8,820 nt of DNA, from contig JBGOZE010000051.1 of NCBI GenBank assembly GCA_041479965.1, forward strand, positions 1-8,820, written 5' to 3'. The position numbers were made by a program, and so were the translations under genes. The DNA comes from SM23-78 sp041479965. GTDB taxonomy: Archaea; Nanobdellota; Nanobdellia; Woesearchaeales; SM23-78. The stretch's first letter is position 1, and each line of letters opens with the position of its first letter. Under the pieces are notes generated by a model. It ran no database searches. It saw nothing but the letters and a program-made list of their open reading frames with translations, and was not told the origin of the DNA. Positions 4,839 to 8,820 of the stretch are shown here, one piece after another.

Positions 4839-5480
4839 TTATTTGCTTATGTGATAATCGCTGAAAACCTTTTCTAGAAGCTGAAGATTACCTGTAGTCG
4901 CTGGCAAATAGCCAAGCAAGCCCCTTTTAGTGCCTTTTTTTGCATGCATGTTCTTTACAAAGACGATAATCTCTTCGTTCTCTTTCAGGTCAGGAGTGTT
5001 CTCATCAGAAACAGGCGAGGTCAGCCCTTCTTTCTGAGCAGCAGCAATAATCTCAAGGGGGATTGCTGCGCCAGGCTTAGCTGCCTTGTAAGTGACTAAC
5101 AGGTTCATCGGCTCATTAGTCATAGTATTAATGAAGTTCTTAGGCTCTTTCAAGAGCTGCTTGTTAAACTTGTACATCTTAACACCTTTCAGGGAATAAA
5201 CAGTGCAAATATTATTGTAAACATCATTGAACTCATACAATGCCTTATCAGGCGGAATCTTGTCAACAATCCCTCTGCCTACACTGTCTGCCTCATCAAA
5301 CATTTTCTTAACCTCAGCATATTTCTGCTCATCAACAAGCCGGGCTTGCTGCTGAACAGATTCCTGCGCAACAACCTGCTCAAGAGGCATGGTTTTAACT
5401 ATAGACGAGCCTGTGACTACAGGCGAGCCTGCAAGAACTGTTGTTAAGCCAAAAACCGCAAATGTTTTTTTAAATGACAT
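4839..5480 (-). CDS. Exported protein of unknown function, paralogue 2
   Basis: This 213-residue protein is not assigned to a family. It starts MSFKKTFAVFG, followed by a hydrophobic stretch to about residue 23 typical of a signal peptide. Possible cleavage sites are VLA/GSP after 17 or VVA/QES after 38. The remainder is charged and soluble, with one cysteine (C92) and the ending YLPATTGNLQLLEKVFSDY at 191-209 shared in pattern with paralogue 1. The frame is open farther upstream to an ATG at 5510. The start at 5480 is preferred because a GGGGTGG site (5487-5493) precedes it, the MSFKK beginning matches the paralogue, and the ten extra residues would sit in the leader and spoil the signal peptide. 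A minus-strand TATA-like box (5527-5534) gives a leader of about 24 bases. Confidence 0.8.
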   Translation of the reverse strand: MSFKKTFAVFGLTTVLAGSPVVTGSSIVKTMPLEQVVAQESVQQQARLVDEQKYAEVKKMFDEADSVGRGIVDKIPPDKALYEFNDVYNNICTVYSLKGVKMYKFNKQLLKEPKNFINTMTNEPMNLLVTYKAAKPGAAIPLEIIAAAQKEGLTSPVSDENTPDLKENEEIIVFVKNMHAKKGTKRGLLGYLPATTGNLQLLEKVFSDYHISK

Positions 5481-5486
5481 AAATAA

Positions 5487-5493
5487 CCACCCC
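5487..5493 (-). promoter_or_regulatory. Shine-Dalgarno that decides the start of paralogue 2
   Basis: GGGGTGG on the minus strand ends six bases before the ATG at 5480. The alternative ATG at 5510 has no such site. Confidence 0.75.
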
Positions 5494-5526
5494 GGCAACT
5501 CTGAAGCCAATGATTAATGCCGCAGA

Positions 5527-5534
5527 TATATAAA
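5527..5534 (-). promoter_or_regulatory. TATA-like box of exported paralogue 2
   Basis: TTTATATA on the minus strand is centred about 50 bases before the ATG at 5480. It predicts a start near 5504, between box and ribosome binding site. Confidence 0.5.
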
Positions 5535-5576
5535 TTTTTTCTCTTTCAGGGTGAAAACTTTAGTAAAAATGAAAAT

Positions 5577-5585
5577 AATTATAAA
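5577..5585 (+). promoter_or_regulatory. TATA-like box of the DUF1385 gene
   Basis: AATTATAAA is centred about 31 bases before the ATG at 5613 and would start a transcript with a leader of only about five bases. It therefore supports 5613 over the upstream in-frame ATG at 5517. Confidence 0.45.
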
Positions 5586-5612
5586 CCAGACATCAACTTA
5601 ATCAAGCAAAAC

Positions 5613-6548
5613 ATGGCAAAGAAAAAAAAGGAATTTAAAAAGCCAGAGCTTGCCATCGGCGGCCAGGCAGTAATAGAGGGCGTGCTCATGCGGACGAATG
5701 AGAAGTACGCCATCGCTGTCAGGCAGCCTAGCGGAAAGATTATTGTCAAGAAAGAAAAATACATCTCAAGGACCAAGAAGAACAAGTTCTTAGGCTTGCC
5801 TTTTGTCAGAGGAATAATAATGCTCTGGGAGACCTTGATGCTTGGCTACAAGGCTTTGACTTTCTCTGCTAATGAAAGCCTTAGAGAACAGACAAAACCA
5901 GGAGATAAGGGCAAAGCCGGCAAGAATAAGAAATCAAAGGAAGCATTAGGGACAGCAGAGCTGGTCATTACCTTGATCATATCAATATTATTCGCTCTTT
6001 TATTGTTCAAGTTCCTTCCATTATTCATTGCTAATCTTTTCAAAAGCTACATAGGCGGCAGCAACATTTTGTTCAACCTGATTGACGGCATTGCCAAGCT
6101 GACCATATTCATCATCTACATCCTGTTGCTCTCACTGATGAAGGATGTTCAGAGATTGTTCCAGTATCACGGAGCAGAGCACAAAGTTGTTCATTGCTAT
6201 GAGCACAACCATAATCTTACAGTCGAGAATGTAAAGAAGGATTCCAAAGCCCATGCGAGGTGCGGGACCACATTCATATTAGTAGTTCTCCTATTGAGCA
6301 TATTGTTCTACCTGTTAATTCCTTTTGGCGTGAACTTCTGGCTCAAGCTGCTCATAAGGATATTGCTCTTGCCTGTCATCGCAGGCATTGCCTATGAATG
6401 GATTAAGTTGGTAGACAAGCATCCTGACCAATGGTACACCAAGATTCTCAGCGCTCCTGGTCTTTGGGTTCAGGGATTGACTACCAAGGAGCCTGATGAC
6501 AAGCAGATAGAAGTAGCTATAAAAGCCTTGAAAGCAGTTGCAGAATAA
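5613..6548 (+). CDS. DUF1385 (YqhQ-like) integral membrane protein
   Basis: This 311-residue protein matches the DUF1385 family (YqhQ of Bacillus), described as possible metal-dependent membrane enzymes without proven function. It opens with a lysine-rich stretch and GGQAVIEGVLMR at 16-27. Membrane helices follow at about 115-145 and 160-176. Next come the signature YHGAEHKVVHCYEH at 185-198 and HARCGTTF at 214-221, then further helices at about 221-239 and 243-261. The end APGLWVQGLTTKEPDD at 281-296 is also typical. H186, E189, H190, H214 and C217 are the residues most likely to hold a metal (inference). The frame is open to an ATG at 5517, but the family begins near GGQAVIEG, and that extension would cross the divergent promoter, so I start at 5613. 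The family is best known from Bacteria. Confidence 0.92.
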   Translation: MAKKKKEFKKPELAIGGQAVIEGVLMRTNEKYAIAVRQPSGKIIVKKEKYISRTKKNKFLGLPFVRGIIMLWETLMLGYKALTFSANESLREQTKPGDKGKAGKNKKSKEALGTAELVITLIISILFALLLFKFLPLFIANLFKSYIGGSNILFNLIDGIAKLTIFIIYILLLSLMKDVQRLFQYHGAEHKVVHCYEHNHNLTVENVKKDSKAHARCGTTFILVVLLLSILFYLLIPFGVNFWLKLLIRILLLPVIAGIAYEWIKLVDKHPDQWYTKILSAPGLWVQGLTTKEPDDKQIEVAIKALKAVAE

Positions 6549-6568
6549 GTGTCAAGCTTCTCTGATAA

Positions 6569-6611
6569 CAAAAATCATGGATTTTTGAGATGAGAAATTT
6601 TGCGAAATTTC
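6569..6611. terminator. Two hairpins between convergent genes
   Basis: CAAAAATC/GATTTTTG (6569-6576 and 6580-6587, loop ATG) is followed by GAAATTT/AAATTTC (6594-6600 and 6605-6611, loop TGCG). Both stems are perfect and lie between the ends of the plus-strand DUF1385 gene and the minus-strand gene ending at 6620. The first arm ends in five T on the plus strand and, by symmetry, on the minus strand. A bidirectional terminator is the simplest reading. Confidence 0.5.
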
Positions 6612-6619
6612 CCACAATC

Positions 6620-6985
6620 TCAGTATTCGTCAATGACTCTATTGACTTCTCTCCTGGTCACAAAAGTCTCAGGAGCCCAGGTATCAATCCTTTTCTTGAA
6701 GCGCTCCAGATCCTCTGACTTGACGCTGCCCTTGAGCCCAGAGATGATCTGCAGAATGGCTATTTGAACAGCTCGTATATCATCTTTTATCTGATTGATA
6801 TCGTCCTTGATGCTCTTGAGGTCTTTTGAATGCTTATCTTTATTCTCTTTCGTATTGACTTTGTAGTGCTCGATTTGATGAGCCAGAGTGATGGATGCCC
6901 TGTCCAGAACCATGAGCCTAGAGTTCATGCTCTGCAAGTAGCCTGAGAGCTCATACATATCATTCATTCCCGTGCTTATAGCCAT
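6620..6985 (-). CDS. Small helical/coiled-coil protein of unknown function
   Basis: This 121-residue protein has no membrane segment and no family I can name. The first 45 residues look helical with methionine and leucine spaced along them. Residues about 48-84 are a charged helix with a heptad-like pattern (KDLKSIKDDINQIKDDI), likely coiled coil. The C-terminal part (about 88-121) is basic and contains the TWAPETFVTRREV block at 102-114, which may be a small folded unit. The start at 6985 is supported by a minus-strand TATA-like box at 7009-7018, centred about 28 bases upstream, predicting a leaderless transcript. The gene is divergent from the long heptad-repeat gene at 7200. Shared coiled-coil character might mean a joint structural role, but that is only a guess. 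Confidence 0.8.
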   Translation of the reverse strand: MAISTGMNDMYELSGYLQSMNSRLMVLDRASITLAHQIEHYKVNTKENKDKHSKDLKSIKDDINQIKDDIRAVQIAILQIISGLKGSVKSEDLERFKKRIDTWAPETFVTRREVNRVIDEY

Positions 6986-7008
6986 GGGTGCTTATTGCAT
7001 CAGAGAAG

Positions 7009-7018
7009 TATAAATATC
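7009..7018 (-). promoter_or_regulatory. TATA-like box of the 121-residue protein gene
   Basis: ATATTTATAC on the minus strand is centred about 28 bases before the ATG at 6985 and fits a leaderless start. The plus strand of the same bases (GTATAAATAT) is also TATA-like and could fire toward the gene at 7200. Confidence 0.5.
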
Positions 7019-7138
7019 TTTTTATCTTTTCACCATTCATCCCTAACCACTATAAAGAGGTGATTGGATCAATTGTTTGACTACGCAAGATAATCCGTTG
7101 CATAAAGCTTAACCACAAATCCAGATTCTCACCGCAAA

Positions 7139-7147
7139 GTTTTTATA
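7139..7147 (+). promoter_or_regulatory. TATA-like box of the long heptad-repeat gene
   Basis: GTTTTTATA lies about 57 bases before the TTG start. It predicts initiation near 7170 and a leader of about 30 bases that includes the GGGGTG site. Confidence 0.5.
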
Positions 7148-7188
7148 CTCCAAGTATGAATAGCATTTCAGATAGACATAGATAAAAA

Positions 7189-7194
7189 GGGGTG
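7189..7194 (+). promoter_or_regulatory. Shine-Dalgarno that decides a TTG start
   Basis: GGGGTG is followed after five bases by TTG at 7200. A stop codon (TAG, 7179-7181) lies upstream in the same frame and no ATG or GTG occurs between them in frame. TTG is therefore the only reasonable start. Confidence 0.8.
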
Positions 7195-7199
7195 AACAT

Positions 7200-8820
7200 T
7201 TGGCTAAAGATATTTTGCCACCTATTCCGCCAGGGCAACAAAAGCCTGCTTCTAAAAAGAAAGGATTATTCGGCGGATTATTCGGCGGCAAAAAAGAAAA
7301 GGCGCCAGAGCCTGTTGCCCAGCCAGAACCCCTAAGCAAGCCAGCACAATCGCCTGCTGTTCCAGAAGACATCAATCTTGATGACATAAGAAAACAGTTG
7401 GGACTTGACTTGAACGCATCTCCTGCCCGGGAGGATATTGATACGTCCAGGATATTCGCAGAAGACCAGAATGTTTACAAGGAAGAGGATTCTGGCATCG
7501 AGAAAGCGCTCTTTGAGCTGCCAGACCTGGAAGAGCCTCCTGAAATCAAGCCAAGAAAAGATGCTCTCCTAGAAGACGAGTTGATGATTGAAGAGCCGCC
7601 CAGGATAGGGTCGAAGGACAAGAAAGCAGATGGCAAAAAGCCTTCCGCACCATTGCCTTCGCCGCCTGTCCCTCCTCCAATGCCAGAGCCAGCCAAGAAG
7701 TTTTCCTTGGATTCTGACATGATGGATTGGACTTCTGATGTCAAGCATGAGCATGAGACTAGTGAGCCTAGCTCTGATTTCACGCAAGAGGTAAAACCAG
7801 CAGTGGAATTAAAGCCTATGCCTCCGAAAGAAGAGTTTGTCAAGGAAGTCCGCCCGGAAGAAGTAAAGAAACTTGCTAAAGACATCAAGAAAAAAGAGTT
7901 CGAATCCAAGCATGGCGATAAACAACAGATTCACACAGAGGCTGTTCAGGATGATATTATAGTTGACGAGTCACCTGAGGAAGCAATAGGCGCCCTGAAA
8001 GCTAAGCTTTTCGGCAAAGATAAGAAAGGAAAGCTGGAAGAAGATAAGTATGAACCTGCGCCTAAGCCAGTTGTAGAGCAAAAGCCAACCCAAGAATCAC
8101 CCTATGACGCAGACGAGCTTCCGGACATTGACAAGATTTCTGACCTTGACAAAGCAGTTGACGTGCCGATGCCAGCTGAAGATGAGAAGCTCACAGAGAT
8201 AGCCAAGCTCCTGGATATTGACAAGCTTGATAAGGAAGAGGAGCCTCTTGAGCCAGCACCCATTCCTATCCAGAAAAAAGCTCCTGATGCCAAAAAGCCT
8301 GCTCCTGCAGAGGAGAAGAAGAAAGAAAAGAAAAAAGAAAAAGAAAAGCAGCCAGCCCTTGACCAGGAACCTGGGTTCGTGGAAAAGACAGCTGCAGATA
8401 TGGAAATGGCTCTCAACGAGAGGATTGCTGTCAAGCTAAAAGAAGACGAGCTAGTTTCCCTTGAGAAAGAGCTTGAAAAGGAAAAGCAGAGCATTGAAGA
8501 AGGAAGGCAGGAGTTTGAGCTGGAAAAACAAGATCTGGAAAAAGGAAAGCAAGCCCTAGAACAGGAAAAGAAGGACCTGGAAAAAGGCAGGCAAGAATTA
8601 GCGAAGCAGAAGAAAGCTCTTGAGAAAGAACAGCAAGGCTTAGAAAAAGAGAGGAAGGAATTCGAGGAAGGCATCGGAGAGTTGGAGAAAATCCAGAATT
8701 CAATTGACAAGGAAAAGCTTGACCTGGAGAAGAAGAAGCAGGATTTCGAGAAAGACAAGATAGCAATTGCAGGCCAGGCAAGCAAGTATGACTTCAGGGA
8801 GAAGCAGATGAAAAAAAGAG
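7200..8820 (+). CDS. Long acidic/proline-rich and heptad-repeat protein (3' end beyond window)
   Basis: The frame starts at TTG and is open for 540 codons to the window edge, where it is cut. Residues 1-60 are Pro/Lys-rich with a glycine patch (KKKGLFGGLFGGKKEK, 19-34). Residues 60-420 are low-complexity, alternating acidic, lysine and proline segments. They include a proline run at 150-165 and the short motif KLFGKDKKGK at 269-278, which echoes the N-terminal patch. From 425 to 522 come fourteen unbroken seven-residue repeats of the type LEKxKQx, with one Leu, Ile or Phe at the first position and otherwise charged residues. No enzyme domain or membrane helix is visible in this part, so any folded domain would follow downstream. 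A structural, scaffold or surface-linked role is possible but not shown. No homologue is recognised. Start chosen from the GGGGTG site. Confidence 0.85.
   Translation, partial: MAKDILPPIPPGQQKPASKKKGLFGGLFGGKKEKAPEPVAQPEPLSKPAQSPAVPEDINLDDIRKQLGLDLNASPAREDIDTSRIFAEDQNVYKEEDSGIEKALFELPDLEEPPEIKPRKDALLEDELMIEEPPRIGSKDKKADGKKPSAPLPSPPVPPPMPEPAKKFSLDSDMMDWTSDVKHEHETSEPSSDFTQEVKPAVELKPMPPKEEFVKEVRPEEVKKLAKDIKKKEFESKHGDKQQIHTEAVQDDIIVDESPEEAIGALKAKLFGKDKKGKLEEDKYEPAPKPVVEQKPTQESPYDADELPDIDKISDLDKAVDVPMPAEDEKLTEIAKLLDIDKLDKEEEPLEPAPIPIQKKAPDAKKPAPAEEKKKEKKKEKEKQPALDQEPGFVEKTAADMEMALNERIAVKLKEDELVSLEKELEKEKQSIEEGRQEFELEKQDLEKGKQALEQEKKDLEKGRQELAKQKKALEKEQQGLEKERKEFEEGIGELEKIQNSIDKEKLDLEKKKQDFEKDKIAIAGQASKYDFREKQMKKR
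8472..8765 (+). repeat. Fourteen tandem heptad (21-base) repeats within the long gene
   Basis: Residues 425-522 divide exactly into 14 heptads with Leu/Ile/Phe first, usually Glu second and Lys or Glu third, with no skip residue. At the DNA level this is a degenerate 21-base periodicity rich in GAA, AAG and CAG. The fourth position of each heptad is charged, glycine or glutamine and not hydrophobic. The stretch is thus nearer a single charged helix or weak coiled coil than a classical leucine zipper. Confidence 0.8.

Noticed and set aside
5481..5510. Ten-residue N-terminal extension of exported paralogue 2
   Set aside because: The internal ATG at 5480 has a strong ribosome binding site and gives a signal peptide that matches the neighbouring paralogue.
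5517..5612. Upstream ATG that would add 32 residues to the DUF1385 protein
   Set aside because: The extension lies outside the family core, crosses the divergent TATA-like boxes, and the ATG at 5613 fits both the family start and a nearby promoter.
8472..8765. Tandem DNA repeat array or CRISPR-like structure
   Set aside because: The 21-base periodicity is degenerate and exactly in frame with protein heptads; there are no identical repeats with unique spacers.
7475..8785. Serine/phenylalanine-rich minus-strand open frames opposite the long gene
   Set aside because: They are the antisense of Glu/Lys/Leu-rich codons; the plus strand has a ribosome binding site, promoter and a continuous frame.

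Overview
The window reads as archaeal chromosome. A complete Cbf5-type tRNA/H/ACA pseudouridine synthase with PUA domain, a DUF357 protein, TATA-like boxes about 25-30 bases before many genes, and GGTG-type Shine-Dalgarno sites all point to Archaea. The moderate AT content, the short genes and the many small membrane-anchored, secreted or coiled-coil proteins without recognisable families suggest a DPANN-type lineage (Woesearchaeota/Pacearchaeota-like). That placement is inference, not proof.

Layout. 1-59 (-) is probably the N-terminus of a membrane protein leaving the window. 60-262 is a divergent intergenic stretch with small hairpins and a promoter for the + strand. 263-820 (+) encodes a membrane-anchored coiled-coil protein with cysteines. 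821-1116 has no clear gene but carries a striking cluster of perfect hairpins, two of them near copies of each other with compensating changes. 1117-2112 (+) is cbf5. 2153-2479 (-) is a DUF4870/Tic20-like membrane protein, and 2586-3737 (+) is a divergent ThiL/PurM-superfamily protein; these two are transcribed divergently. 3744-4058 (-) is a DUF357 protein. 4105-4740 (-) and 4839-5480 (-) are two exported, apparently paralogous proteins of unknown function. 5613-6548 (+) is a DUF1385 (YqhQ-like) membrane protein. 6620-6985 (-) is a small helical protein. From 7200 (+) to the end runs a long acidic/proline-rich and heptad-repeat protein that starts at TTG and continues past the window.

The genes do not form an obvious pathway. 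Most are single transcription units with their own promoter, and neighbours are often convergent or divergent. Two start classes are visible. Genes at 263, 1117, 2586, 4058, 5613 and 6985 have a TATA-like box placed for leaderless or nearly leaderless transcripts and no Shine-Dalgarno. Genes starting at 2479, 4740, 5480 and 7200 have a strong GGTG-type site and a leader of about 25-35 bases.

There is no CRISPR array, insertion sequence, tRNA or rRNA that I can support. The most interesting unexplained signal is the hairpin cluster at 916-1052, followed by the exported paralogue pair and the unusual ThiL-like protein.
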